In this document: positions 1 to 8,336 of the stretch, one piece after another
How the letters are laid out: each line of letters opens with the position of its first letter
Numbering within the stretch: position 1 is the first letter of the stretch
NCBI GenBank assembly: GCA_028818995.1
Contig: JAPPMR010000663.1
Location: forward strand, 1 to 9,973
From: Candidatus Poribacteria bacterium
GTDB lineage: Bacteria > Poribacteria > WGA-4E > WGA-3G
Direction: 5' to 3'
DNA length: 9,973 bases
The notes under the pieces: model-generated
Seen by the model: only the letters and a program-made list of their open reading frames with translations
Told to the model about the DNA's origin: nothing
Database searches by the model: none
Program-made: the position numbers and the translations under genes

Positions 1-506
1 CTCCAGCAGAGTTCTTGATAGCTGCAGGATTTACAAATCTTCATATATTCAGCATGGGGTGGTGTGGGTAATGCTGTAATTTCGTTCACTTTTACGATAG
101 ATTCTTCTATCTCTTTTTCTCTTTCGGGTGTCAGTTCAACTTCAGTGGTTTGGCGTTGGCGCGGGTAGTTGATGATGCCTTTTTTGTTCGTGACACCTTT
201 CTGTTTGAGCAGATAGAGATAATAACATATCTGCATGATATGTGCGGTTTCCATTGATGGGCCAGATTTGATGTCGTGGAGAATGCCCTGTTTGTCAACG
301 AAGTCTATGTTGATGAGGTTGTCTATGTTCCATTCTCTACGTTTTTCGCGCGGATAACTTTTTTCGTGCAGGTGTTTACCGAGGTCAACTTTTTCGGAGG
401 TATGCTCCATATTGATGTGGTGTTGGTGGAACCAGAGTTTGCGTTGGCAGATGTATAGATAGTTTATGGCTGTGCCTGTGATGTTGGGGTGTTGTGGGTT
501 TTGCAT
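1..506 (-). CDS. cas4: Cas4 family nuclease (adaptation), 3' end beyond the window
   Basis: Cas4 proteins are Fe-S cluster RecB-like nucleases that trim prespacers and help select the PAM together with Cas1-Cas2. The visible part is 168 residues running off the window edge. Family landmarks are in order: C20 in YIC; H47 in GKHLHE; D68 in NIDF; D78 and K80 in HDIKSG (the usual E-x-K is D-I-K here); a QxxxY-type motif at Q92-Y96; and the C-terminal cysteines C158, C161 and C167 in CKSCSYQELC. With C20 these would hold the 4Fe-4S cluster. The size matches the short Cas4 found next to cas1-cas2 in type I-B-like loci. The ATG at 506 is preceded by GGAG nine bases upstream. It starts 34 bases past the last repeat of the downstream array, and cas1 and cas2 probably follow outside the window. 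The call is secure; the subtype is inferred. Confidence 0.93.
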   Translation of the reverse strand, partial: MQNPQHPNITGTAINYLYICQRKLWFHQHHINMEHTSEKVDLGKHLHEKSYPREKRREWNIDNLINIDFVDKQGILHDIKSGPSMETAHIMQICYYLYLLKQKGVTNKKGIINYPRQRQTTEVELTPEREKEIEESIVKVNEITALPTPPHAEYMKICKSCSYQELCW

Positions 507-614
507 TTGTAGCTACTCCTTTTTCGTTGTTGTTTGGATCAATTTGATTCCAGATTGGTGCGATTAGAAGGGTGATATAAAATGTTTCGCGATTTTCTTA
601 CCAATAAATGGGCC

Positions 615-746
615 TATTATAGTAAAATCCGTAATTATTTGCACATGCGGCAGGTATCGTAGGGGCTGGGTTACCCAGCCCCTACAAAGGGGTTATGTGA
701 AATCCCATCTCGGCGTGTAAACATATTTTCGGATTCTACTATAATA
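615..746. mobile_element. MITE-like insertion inside CRISPR array 1
   Basis: The element is bounded by imperfect inverted repeats, TATTATAGTAAAATCCG at 615-631 and the reverse complement of TATTATAGTAGAATCCG at 730-746, which match at 16 of 17 positions. The ends carry TA dinucleotides, consistent with a TA target duplication as used by IS630/Tc1-type transposases. It is about 130 bases long, has no coding capacity, and contains a perfect 12-bp palindrome at 659-685. It fills most of the oversized 176-base interval between the two leftmost repeats. Removing it leaves a spacer of about 46 bases, somewhat longer than its neighbours (34-37). The family is unknown to me; a non-autonomous element is inferred from the structure alone. 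Confidence 0.68.
659..685. repeat. Perfect 12-bp palindrome with 3-base loop
   Basis: Arms GTAGGGGCTGGG (659-670) and CCCAGCCCCTAC (674-685) flank a TTA loop. The hairpin lies in the centre of the MITE-like element and is probably its internal structure. No T-run follows on either strand, so it does not look like an intrinsic terminator. Confidence 0.85.
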
Positions 747-913
747 ACTTTGATTCCAGATTGGTGCGATTAAAAAGTGGGTTTGGACCATATCCTGAGG
801 TGCCTGTAAGTTTGTATTGATTCCAGATTGGTGCGATTAGAAGATTTTAAGATGAAACGGTTTTTAGTTTTCACCCAGATTTGATTCCAAGTTGGTGCGA
901 TTAGAAGTTTGTT

Positions 914-1070
914 GTCTGAATCTCGGATTTATCGGATTTCGCGGATGGGCACTTGATCCGATACGTTCCTTTTCAAGATATTGAGGCAACTTTTGAATAG
1001 GTATTTAGGAGTTCCAAACTCAATAATCCGCGCCTTCTGTGTCCTTCCGCGAAAATCCGCGATTCAGACA
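914..1070. repeat. Inverted-repeat element beside array 1
   Basis: The left arm (914-945) has TGTCTGAATC, CGGATTT and TTTCGCGGA. The right arm (1046-1070), read on the other strand, has TGTCTGAATC, GCGGATTTT and CGCGGA, so the ends are about 25-30 bases of imperfect inverted repeat enclosing about 100 bases. A second small dyad, AGGAGTTC at 1007-1014 with GAACTCCT at 1076-1083, overlaps the right end. There is no coding potential. It occupies most of the gap between the CARF gene and the leader-side repeat of array 1 (ending at 907). It looks like a dispersed repeat or non-autonomous element; copies elsewhere in the genome cannot be seen here. I see no gene in 908-1130. Confidence 0.6.
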
Positions 1071-1130
1071 AGTGAGAACTCCTTAAATTGACGGTTATGC
1101 GTTTCGCTTGCGCTCTCCCTGACCTACGGA

Positions 1131-2261
1131 CTATGGGTTGTTATTTACATAATCATGAGTGCCGTAATGCCGAAGTATTAAACCATTTTTAGCAACTTGA
1201 CAACTGACGCGCCTGCCATCATCCACACGAAAATGATCAATTCGACCTTCAACATTTGTATATCTATTGTATTGAAGTCCGCCGTCTGTGCTTAGTCTGG
1301 ATGTAGCACCGTTATCTTTGCTAAGTATAAACGCAACTTTAGCTAAAATTTCTTGCAGTTTAAGACGTCTCTTGTTCTCTTTTTCTTTAGTAAAATCTTT
1401 ATGAAAACTATCCTGATATTCCAACCGTGGGAATGGTAACAGTTCTGCTACCAATAAATCTGATTTTGACCGATTCCATACCAATAACCCCCAAGCCGAG
1501 ATTCCTGCATGATCATCTGCTTTTTCAAGCAAGGTTTCTGAAATCCCATTAAGTTCCTCTATAGGATACATTTCTCCGGCTGCCATCATCGCGAATTTCA
1601 CCAAATGATTTTCAATCACAGTAGTGTCAATCTGGATTGGTAATTTGGGAATCTTTATGAGATCAGCCGATCTTTCAAATATATATACAGTTTCATCGGC
1701 ATAGAAAGTGCCGAAAGTTTGCATGTAACCTTGTAAACTTTTGAATCCCCCTACGAGATTGAAGATTACTTCATAACCACTATCCCGTCGCCACGGCACA
1801 TTATCCTCCAACCACTTAATAAGTTCTTTTATACCATCAGTGAAAGACTCAGTATCTTTTGCCGAAAGTCTTTTAGGTGTCTCAATAACAACCGTAAATC
1901 CTTGTCTCTCAAGGAACTCTTTAATCAGACTTCCCGTTGTTTGTCCTTGTGCGGTGTCGGTGCAGATAAGATAGTGTTGGTCTTTGCTACTGTCGGGTAA
2001 TGCACCACTATAGATACCATAGATGCCGTTTAACTCTGCACTTGCCTGTCGGTATAATTTTATATTATTTTCGTTAAGTTTTTCGCGTGCCCGTTCTGCA
2101 AGTGTATGAATTACGTTATTGGCTTCCTCCGACAATTCATCTCCTTTGTGATTTGCTGACTCTCCAAGTATTCTCATCCAATCTCTTGCTTCGTCCGGAT
2201 CTTCTCTATTGATGGAATTTGTCAGAGTACTTGTGCCAATAGTTGATATGACAAAACGCAT
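1131..2261 (-). CDS. CARF-domain ancillary effector with a RelE-like C-terminus (Cami1-like)
   Basis: This 376-residue protein is the predicted signal-activated effector of the type III system. Residues 1-212 fit the APE2256/TIGR02619-type CARF domain: STIGTST near residue 6, the ASAE segment at 73-76, CTDTAQG at 100-106, NLVGGFK ending at 174, and a close YIFE...IKIPKLPIQID. Such domains bind cyclic oligoadenylate. Residues about 213-285 form a linker. The last 90 residues lack the HEPN R-x4-6-H motif and the PD-ExK motif. They instead show HFRVDDGRRVSCQV, a hydrophobic strand, then HYGTHDYV at 365-372, resembling the final strands of RelE/ParE toxins. A CARF-RelE fusion would match Cami1, a ribosome-dependent mRNA interferase. 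The ATG at 2261 is chosen for its GGAGG; a TTG at 2288 would overlap csm5. It is the last gene of the csm operon. The CARF call is strong, RelE moderate. Confidence 0.82.
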   Translation of the reverse strand: MRFVISTIGTSTLTNSINREDPDEARDWMRILGESANHKGDELSEEANNVIHTLAERAREKLNENNIKLYRQASAELNGIYGIYSGALPDSSKDQHYLICTDTAQGQTTGSLIKEFLERQGFTVVIETPKRLSAKDTESFTDGIKELIKWLEDNVPWRRDSGYEVIFNLVGGFKSLQGYMQTFGTFYADETVYIFERSADLIKIPKLPIQIDTTVIENHLVKFAMMAAGEMYPIEELNGISETLLEKADDHAGISAWGLLVWNRSKSDLLVAELLPFPRLEYQDSFHKDFTKEKENKRRLKLQEILAKVAFILSKDNGATSRLSTDGGLQYNRYTNVEGRIDHFRVDDGRRVSCQVAKNGLILRHYGTHDYVNNNP

Positions 2262-2268
2262 TTTTAGT

Positions 2269-2273
2269 CCTCC
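2269..2273 (-). promoter_or_regulatory. Ribosome binding site deciding the CARF gene start
   Basis: GGAGG lies seven bases upstream of the ATG at 2261, and upstream of it the csm5 stop codon is at 2280-2278. It favours the start MRFVISTIGTS over the in-frame TTG at 2288. Confidence 0.75.
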
Positions 2274-2277
2274 GTCA

Positions 2278-3441
2278 TCAATTCTCAATTGGCGATATTT
2301 TTACCCAGCCAAGGGGGGCGATTGGGTTCTGTTCGCGGTATATAATCTTACGTGTTTTTGGGAACTCACGTTCATCGTAGTGTCCACGTTGGGCGCGGCT
2401 TTCGCCTAACCGAAAACGTTTTTGTAGGTTTAACAATAGTTCTTCAGGTGCTTCTGCGGCGTTTGTAAATGACGCGGTAACAGTGTTGGCGTGGTATCCT
2501 GTGCCCCATCCTATTTGCAAAAAGAACGCCCCTTCTGGAAGGGTGGTATTTTGCACTATTAAGGCATCATAGACTTCAGGGATATTTGGAAATTTATAGT
2601 AGTCAAAGAAATCTTGTTCACTCACCATAAGTGCGTTTGCTTCGGATCGGCACACTTCTGCAATATCTGTAAGCATTTTTTGTTGTTGTTCGTTGAAATC
2701 GAGGACGGTTTTCTCGCGTTCTCGAAAAAGCAGTTCGTCTATTTTAAGGTTAAACGTTAACGTTTGCTTGGGTTGAATTTGTTGTACAAAGTTTTTGTAC
2801 TCTTGTCCGTTGTCAATTTTTTGTACAAGATTGTTGTTTTGATCGAGTGTAACCGTCCACGCGACTCCGATTTCAAGTGAGTTGCTGTCAATCGGCTCGG
2901 TATCACTGACTTGCAAAGCGCGGAGGATGTCCTGATTTGGGTCTTTTCCGAAAGCATCTCGTTCAATTTTGTTTGCCGGTGTTTCTTTGCGCGGGTTCCT
3001 GCGCGCGTGTTGTTCTGAAAGATTCACGAGGTATTTGAGATTATTTTGAAAAAGGGTGTCATTTTCGTCAATCAGATGTGATAAAAATGCGGTGCGGAGC
3101 GCGCCTTTGATGCTGCTACCGGGAATATAGGGACGATTTCCAACGGATTTGATCGCCTCTCGGATGTCAGTTGTTTCTGGGTTTTGCGCGCATAGGATAC
3201 TATAGGTAGAAAGGTCCGCAGTATTCATGTTACGTTGATGGAGATGATTTTGCCATCGGAAGTTGCGTTGCGACATTTCGGAGGTTAACGCGTTAATGTC
3301 GGCATTCGGATGTGCTAATACTTTGTCCAAATCGATGTGGTACCATCTGCTGTTATCGTAATATCCATCAATATGGTTCAACGTTTCACCTGAACCGATG
3401 TGAACAGGCGTGATGGTCTCAAGTTTGTATTTCTGCTTCAT
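2278..3441 (-). CDS. csm5: Csm5, type III-A RAMP subunit
   Basis: Csm5 is the Cas7-like subunit that caps the far end of the Csm3 filament and helps with crRNA maturation in type III-A complexes. The 387-residue protein shows the expected N-terminal TPVHIGSGE (residues 11-19), then YIPGSSIKGALRTAFLSHL (105-123), a glycine-rich segment LQIGWGTGYHANT (308-320), and the Csm5 C-terminal signature FPKTRKI (360-366) with PLGWVKI (376-382). The ATG at 3441 is preferred because AAAGGAG ends six bases upstream; another ATG at 3474 lacks such support and would enlarge the overlap with csm4. As called, its first 23 bases overlap the end of csm4, suggesting translational coupling. It ends in TGA, 16 bases before the CARF start. 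Confidence 0.93.
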   Translation of the reverse strand: MKQKYKLETITPVHIGSGETLNHIDGYYDNSRWYHIDLDKVLAHPNADINALTSEMSQRNFRWQNHLHQRNMNTADLSTYSILCAQNPETTDIREAIKSVGNRPYIPGSSIKGALRTAFLSHLIDENDTLFQNNLKYLVNLSEQHARRNPRKETPANKIERDAFGKDPNQDILRALQVSDTEPIDSNSLEIGVAWTVTLDQNNNLVQKIDNGQEYKNFVQQIQPKQTLTFNLKIDELLFREREKTVLDFNEQQQKMLTDIAEVCRSEANALMVSEQDFFDYYKFPNIPEVYDALIVQNTTLPEGAFFLQIGWGTGYHANTVTASFTNAAEAPEELLLNLQKRFRLGESRAQRGHYDEREFPKTRKIIYREQNPIAPLGWVKISPIEN

Positions 3442-4474
3442 TTTTTGCTCCTTTGATACCGACCTGCCAAGCATAGCCGTAGCGATAAACGGGATGGGTG
3501 TAATCCTCCGGTTTTAAATCTACCAATCTGCCGACGCGTTCCTCATTTGTGTGTAAAACGGAGCCTTCTGTGAACATATTGATCAGTTTTCTACGATCAT
3601 CACTGCCGGGTACACTCACCCATCCGATACACGGACTCAGCGTATAAGCGACATCGCCTGTGAGAAGCTGCTGGAGTTGCGTTGACGATTTAGGGCATAT
3701 CGGGGAGAGCGTGACAAATCGGTCACCCTCTTCCGCTATTGGCATCTCAAGTTCTGCTATGGTAAACTCAAACTGCCCATATCCAGCGTTGCGTTCACCA
3801 CCGATGCCGTTGTCGCCAAGTACTCGGAGCAGCGTCTCAATTTTGTGCTTTATCGCATCGGAGTCAAATTGTGCAGCAAACCAGAGTCCGCATTTTTTGT
3901 TGAATTGGACGGTTTCAACGTGCCAGATGCTTGATTCATCGGTTTGACGGTCAATGGAAACCCGCGGGCGTGTCGTTGTTTCCCAAATGAGTGGTGCATC
4001 ATCCATTGCCTTATTCAGTTTCTCTTTTTCATCAGCACCCACCCAAACATTTTCACCATTAATCAAATTGTCTTTATCAAAATCCTGTGAATTACCGGAT
4101 ACAATATCTTGAAAAATAGATTCAGAAATGAACCGTACCTTTTTGATTTTTTTCTTTAAATCGTCTGCGGCATCTTCATTTCCGTGAAAAGTCAACGGTT
4201 TTGGAAAGAAGTAGACGTTATCTGCAAACGGAAAAGCAGATGTCAGTGTGAGTGGGAGCGATCCACTTTCTACTGTGTATGGATTGAGAAACTCGGTGAG
4301 GCTTGCGGTGTCATAAAAAGTCGCCCACGTTTGGCAGATCGCTGAAAATAGGGTATCTGCGGAGATATAGGTCTCAGTTTTCTCTAACCCGAGACTACCC
4401 GCTTGGGCAGCCCCGGTGGCGCGCCCAAGGTGGAGTTGGGTTTTGAATGTTAAACGATAGACGGTAGTTTCCAT
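3419..4474 (-). CDS. csm4: Csm4, type III-A Cas5-like RAMP subunit
   Basis: Csm4 is the Cas5-like subunit that sits beside Cas10 and binds the crRNA 5' tag. The 351-residue protein begins with YRLTFKTQLHLG (residues 6-17), followed by the family's GLEKTETYISADTLFSAIC (29-47). It then has RVSIDR (171-176) before WHVETVQF, and the glycine-rich loop GIGGERNAGYGQFEF (223-237). The C-terminus, PVYRYGYAWQVGIK, is typical of the family. It starts five bases after the csm3 stop codon, with GGAG inside the csm3 end serving as its ribosome site, and overlaps csm5 by 23 bases. No missing motif or frameshift is visible. Confidence 0.93.
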   Translation of the reverse strand: METTVYRLTFKTQLHLGRATGAAQAGSLGLEKTETYISADTLFSAICQTWATFYDTASLTEFLNPYTVESGSLPLTLTSAFPFADNVYFFPKPLTFHGNEDAADDLKKKIKKVRFISESIFQDIVSGNSQDFDKDNLINGENVWVGADEKEKLNKAMDDAPLIWETTTRPRVSIDRQTDESSIWHVETVQFNKKCGLWFAAQFDSDAIKHKIETLLRVLGDNGIGGERNAGYGQFEFTIAELEMPIAEEGDRFVTLSPICPKSSTQLQQLLTGDVAYTLSPCIGWVSVPGSDDRRKLINMFTEGSVLHTNEERVGRLVDLKPEDYTHPVYRYGYAWQVGIKGAKNEAEIQT

Positions 4475-4479
4475 TTGTG

Positions 4480-5307
4480 CTATTCTCCACCGAAAGTATT
4501 TAAAATCTTAGACGTATACTCTAATCCTCGTAAGGTTTTAATATCGGTGTTTTCAGCGATAATGATAGGGGCAATATTTGGGTCTTCATAACATTCGCGA
4601 GGTTTGAAGGTTATGGTTAGGTTCTCAAATGCTATCTGCCCATAACCGCGGGAACCGGATCCGCCGAGGTAGTCGTCTTCAAGAAGTTCCATACCAGCGA
4701 GAACATTGCTGAAATACTGAATTTCATTTGTAAGTTGATTGCGATGGCCATTTTGATTCAACGTATAAAGACTGTAGATAATCTGAAACGGGCCGAAGGT
4801 TGTGCCTGCGGGGACACGTTCTTGATGACGTGGGGTTGCGGCCGAGGTGATTCGGTCTATGGCGACTTCGGTTTTGATTTCGGTGAAATCAGTATCGGTA
4901 TCAGTTCTATTAAGTCTGTCAACCGATTCATCGGTCAAGAAAGTGTCTCGGACGATGACTCTTGCAGGCATCGTTCTGCCACGTAGCTGCCCCTGCGGTG
5001 CAACGCCAAAGACTTGGCACACGTCACACGTGTCGTAATCCGATGGTGTTTTGCATTCGTGTACTCTAACATCTTTCCCAACAGACTTATTCAATTCCTT
5101 GTCAAAATGTCGGTCAAGCAAGCTGCGCATCTTGCCGCGTAGTGATGAACCGGGGATGTAAGGTTGGCGATTGAAAGCGTTTCGTATAATAGGATTATCT
5201 ATACCGCCGATGTCTAATTCACCTGTGTTTCCACCGATATGTAGGCCTGTTTTTGCTTCAATTGTTCCTTTTAGTATGATTTTACCTTGTAATTTAATAC
5301 TTGGCAT
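4480..5307 (-). CDS. csm3: Csm3, type III-A backbone and target-RNA nuclease
   Basis: Csm3 forms the helical backbone along the crRNA and cuts bound target RNA at regular intervals. The 275-residue protein shows GLHIGG (21-26) and GGIDNPIIRN (34-43). D37 there aligns with the catalytic aspartate known as D33 in Streptococcus thermophilus Csm3, so RNA cleavage should be intact. Next come PYIPGSSLRGKMRSLL (49-64), a likely zinc site H83, C85, C94, C97 ending in CQVFG, and the glycine-rich loop LGGSGSRGYGQI (214-225). This pattern marks subtype III-A rather than III-B Cmr4. The ATG at 5307 has AGGAGG six bases upstream, overlapping the csm2 stop codon. It ends in TAG, five bases before csm4. Confidence 0.95.
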   Translation of the reverse strand: MPSIKLQGKIILKGTIEAKTGLHIGGNTGELDIGGIDNPIIRNAFNRQPYIPGSSLRGKMRSLLDRHFDKELNKSVGKDVRVHECKTPSDYDTCDVCQVFGVAPQGQLRGRTMPARVIVRDTFLTDESVDRLNRTDTDTDFTEIKTEVAIDRITSAATPRHQERVPAGTTFGPFQIIYSLYTLNQNGHRNQLTNEIQYFSNVLAGMELLEDDYLGGSGSRGYGQIAFENLTITFKPRECYEDPNIAPIIIAENTDIKTLRGLEYTSKILNTFGGE

Positions 5308-5318
5308 AGTGTTCCTCC

Positions 5319-5966
<648 letters not shown>

Positions 5967-5986
5967 TCAACGTTGATTTGAACCTA

Positions 5987-8269
5987 CTAATTTCTAATAC
6001 GTAATGCTGTCCATCTGGTAATAACGTGGATAAGTTCTTCTCTAAATTGAGAGGAATCTTGATGGTTAAGTTCATGTTTTAATTCATGTAGAAAAGTTTT
6101 CTGTTCGTCATGTTTGTATCTTTCCTGTAAACGATGGAAATAGTATAAGGAACGCCATGCCCATCGATGCTGTTTTAATTCTTTTTCCGAGTAGATTTGG
6201 TTGAGTCGGGTGAGAATATCACGAGGTAGCTGGTTTCGCCCTGTTAATACGTCCAAAAACTTTTGATGCCATTCGCGCACGTCAGCGAACTCTTCCCACT
6301 TCATCGGTTTTTGTAAAAATGTGATGGCGTTCTTCTTGTCATCAATGCTCTTCGCGGCCTTTTCTGCATCACCACTTATATCCGCAAACTGATAGAGTGG
6401 AAACTTCATGTGTTCAATGGCAATCCCACCTGAAAGCGTGACGTGATCACCCGTGATGAAGTGACGAAATTCGGAGCGGATCTGTTCGGCAATCTCAGGT
6501 AGTGCGCTCCACCCGCCAACAAGGAATAGGTCATCACCGCCAGCATAAATAAGTTCAAGTGCCTGTTTGTCTCTATTTTGATTGTAATTTTTACAAAGCT
6601 GCGGGACGTATCCCTCAAAAAAGACACGCATTGCTTCGCTGAGGGTTGCGAGGCGGGAGATGGTTGCGTTTTCAAGTTTGTCTTTGAAGACGGTGCCGAG
6701 GTTGTCAACGTCCATGCGGAGTGCACCGAGCCAGTGAACGCCTTTTGATGCTTCAGCCAGGTAGTTGTAATCTGCATTTTCACCTTTATCGTCTTTAGCA
6801 ATTACAGGATGGAATATTCGGAAATCGTAACTTACGCGGATGTCTTCCCATTGATATTTTTCAACATCAGAAAGAAAATCTGTATCTCCAAGTCGGTAGA
6901 CGGTAGCGTGCTTGGTTTGCTTAGTATCGGGTTGATTATCAGTATCTGTGTCTAACCGGATATCCATTCCGAATACTTTAACCGCGTCTTTCCAAATCGT
7001 TTTTTCTGGGATGGTGGATTCATCTGTTAGATCATACGCAAACATGTATTCTGCTTTGCGTAATTGCTTACCGAGTTCTTCAAATTTCCAGTTAATCTCC
7101 TCACTTTTGTAGGGTTCAAAGAGGTTTTGAAACATAGTCTCGTTGCCCAGGTCAGACCATTTCTGTTGTTTTCTCTCATTCACCTTTTCTGCAACAGCAT
7201 TCCACTTATTTGAAAAACTGTCGATTGTAAAATCACGTGTTTTTATCGATATACCGGCTAAAATGCAAGAGATGTCTCCGCTATGCAGTTCCCATAATTT
7301 TTGTGAGATTTGTTTGCGGAGTGTGTCTAACTTTTCTTTTGCTGCGGTATAGGGGGCAAGGATATAGAAGTGTCCGCCACTGGCGAGGATTAGGTTGGTG
7401 ATGGGGAGTTTAAGTTGTTTTAACACCCAATGTGCGATTGCTTCTGTCAGTAGTTGCAGGTAGAAGGAACGTCCGCGGAGTTGGTTGGAAGCACCATCGG
7501 AAAGGATATAATATAGAAAGTTCTGTATGCCGGAGATGTCGCCTTTGATAAGCGCACAGATATTGCGCTCCGATACTTTTGGATTGGCAAGGGCTTCGTC
7601 TATTTCATCAGCATCGGTGAGCTCGTGTCCGATGCAGGCGGCGATAGCTGCGGTTGTGCGGAGATGGTCATAGAGTGAAATATCTGGGATCGTCTTTTCT
7701 TCCCGCTTTTCCCAGGGCGTTGCGGATGGCATACGGGATGTGTATTTGCGCAGGAGTGCGACTATCGTTTGATAATGTGCTGATGTGTATGTTTTTCCAT
7801 CTGTGGCTTTACGGAACGCATCGGTGAATTCTTTCCATAAATTCGCATAATCATTTTGATCTACGTCTGCGGTTTCTGTTGGGATGATGGTATCTCTGTT
7901 AAAGTTGAGTGTTGTAAGTTTGTAGCGATGTTCCTTGTCCTTATCTGCACCTTTGAGACGTGAAAGGATAGAAATGAGTGGTGATCGAACGAAGTCCTCC
8001 GCTTCTCTCTCCTCGCCTTCGCGTTCTGTGGCAGAGAGTTGGTCTGCTAATATCACCTGTTTTTCTATGAGGTTCTCGCCTTTGGTATGGTGGTTTAGGA
8101 TGGCGTTTTTGAAGGTGTCTCCGCAGGGTGCAAAGAATTCGCCAAAGTCTTCGGTAACGAATTCGTAACTATGTATTTGGTGCTTTTTGTAGCGTTCGGT
8201 GGCGCGTTGGCGGAATTTGCCGATGTCGTGTAGAAGTGCTGCGAGGTGTAAATGGTCTTGTTGTTTCAA
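5987..8269 (-). CDS. cas10: Cas10/Csm1, type III-A large subunit with HD and GGDD sites
   Basis: Cas10 is the signal-making subunit. When target RNA binds, its palm domain turns ATP into cyclic oligoadenylate and its HD domain can cut single-stranded DNA. The 760-residue protein has an HD domain with H14-D15 in LLHDIGKF, H33, NHH at 59-61 and D76 in LADQLSA. The first palm (about 238-340) includes KGDISGIQNF. The second palm (about 511-655) has LRMDVDNLG and GGDD at 577-580. A helical C-terminal domain follows. Both active sites look intact. No CxxC pair is visible between the palms, where many Cas10 proteins bind zinc. The start is a TTG at 8269; AAGGA lies nine bases upstream and no in-frame ATG exists before an upstream stop. 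It ends with TAG followed directly by a second TAG. It is first in the csm operon, 67 bases after array 2. Confidence 0.95.
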   Translation of the reverse strand: MKQQDHLHLAALLHDIGKFRQRATERYKKHQIHSYEFVTEDFGEFFAPCGDTFKNAILNHHTKGENLIEKQVILADQLSATEREGEEREAEDFVRSPLISILSRLKGADKDKEHRYKLTTLNFNRDTIIPTETADVDQNDYANLWKEFTDAFRKATDGKTYTSAHYQTIVALLRKYTSRMPSATPWEKREEKTIPDISLYDHLRTTAAIAACIGHELTDADEIDEALANPKVSERNICALIKGDISGIQNFLYYILSDGASNQLRGRSFYLQLLTEAIAHWVLKQLKLPITNLILASGGHFYILAPYTAAKEKLDTLRKQISQKLWELHSGDISCILAGISIKTRDFTIDSFSNKWNAVAEKVNERKQQKWSDLGNETMFQNLFEPYKSEEINWKFEELGKQLRKAEYMFAYDLTDESTIPEKTIWKDAVKVFGMDIRLDTDTDNQPDTKQTKHATVYRLGDTDFLSDVEKYQWEDIRVSYDFRIFHPVIAKDDKGENADYNYLAEASKGVHWLGALRMDVDNLGTVFKDKLENATISRLATLSEAMRVFFEGYVPQLCKNYNQNRDKQALELIYAGGDDLFLVGGWSALPEIAEQIRSEFRHFITGDHVTLSGGIAIEHMKFPLYQFADISGDAEKAAKSIDDKKNAITFLQKPMKWEEFADVREWHQKFLDVLTGRNQLPRDILTRLNQIYSEKELKQHRWAWRSLYYFHRLQERYKHDEQKTFLHELKHELNHQDSSQFREELIHVITRWTALRIRN

Positions 8270-8336
8270 TGGGTGTTGTCCTTTTGATTTTTTGTGGGAA
8301 CCTTATCGTAAATCGATGAATTTTGCAATGGTTTTT

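Larger units (their letters stand above)
541..907 (-). CRISPR. CRISPR array 1: four repeats, one interval enlarged by an insertion
   Basis: Four near-identical units of about 27-30 bases end at 570, 776, 843 and 907 (plus-strand view). Their shared core is TGATTCC, a variable middle, TTGGTGCGATTA, then a purine-rich end. The two right-hand intervals are ordinary spacers (777-813, 37 bases; 844-877, 34 bases). The left-hand interval is 176 bases because a MITE-like element lies inside it. By analogy with array 2, which has a clear promoter, the array is read on the minus strand, with repeats beginning CTTCTAATCGCACC and ending GGAATCAA. The repeat at 747-776 has A for G in the tail. I see no clear leader promoter at 908-1130, where an inverted-repeat element sits instead. 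The array lies between the CARF gene and cas4. Boundaries are approximate by a few bases. Confidence 0.88.

Noticed and set aside
276..458. Plus-strand frame of 60 codons
   Set aside because: It lies opposite the conserved cas4 coding sequence; cas4 motifs account for this stretch.
659..685. Intrinsic terminator
   Set aside because: The hairpin is GC-rich but has no T-run on either strand and sits inside the MITE-like element.
571..746. Two decayed repeats in the long interval of array 1 (206 bases is about three repeat periods)
   Set aside because: No trace of TGATTCC or GGTGCGATTA is found at the expected positions near 612 and 680, whereas inverted ends explain the extra length.
3442..3474. 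Longer csm5 starting at 3474
   Set aside because: The ATG at 3441 has AAAGGAG at good spacing and begins at the usual Csm5 N-terminus; the longer version only deepens the overlap with csm4.
6406..6801. A 131-codon minus-strand frame, and similar frames opposite or inside cas10, csm3, csm4 and cas3
   Set aside because: They lie in other frames of well-supported genes and show no domain or ribosome site of their own.
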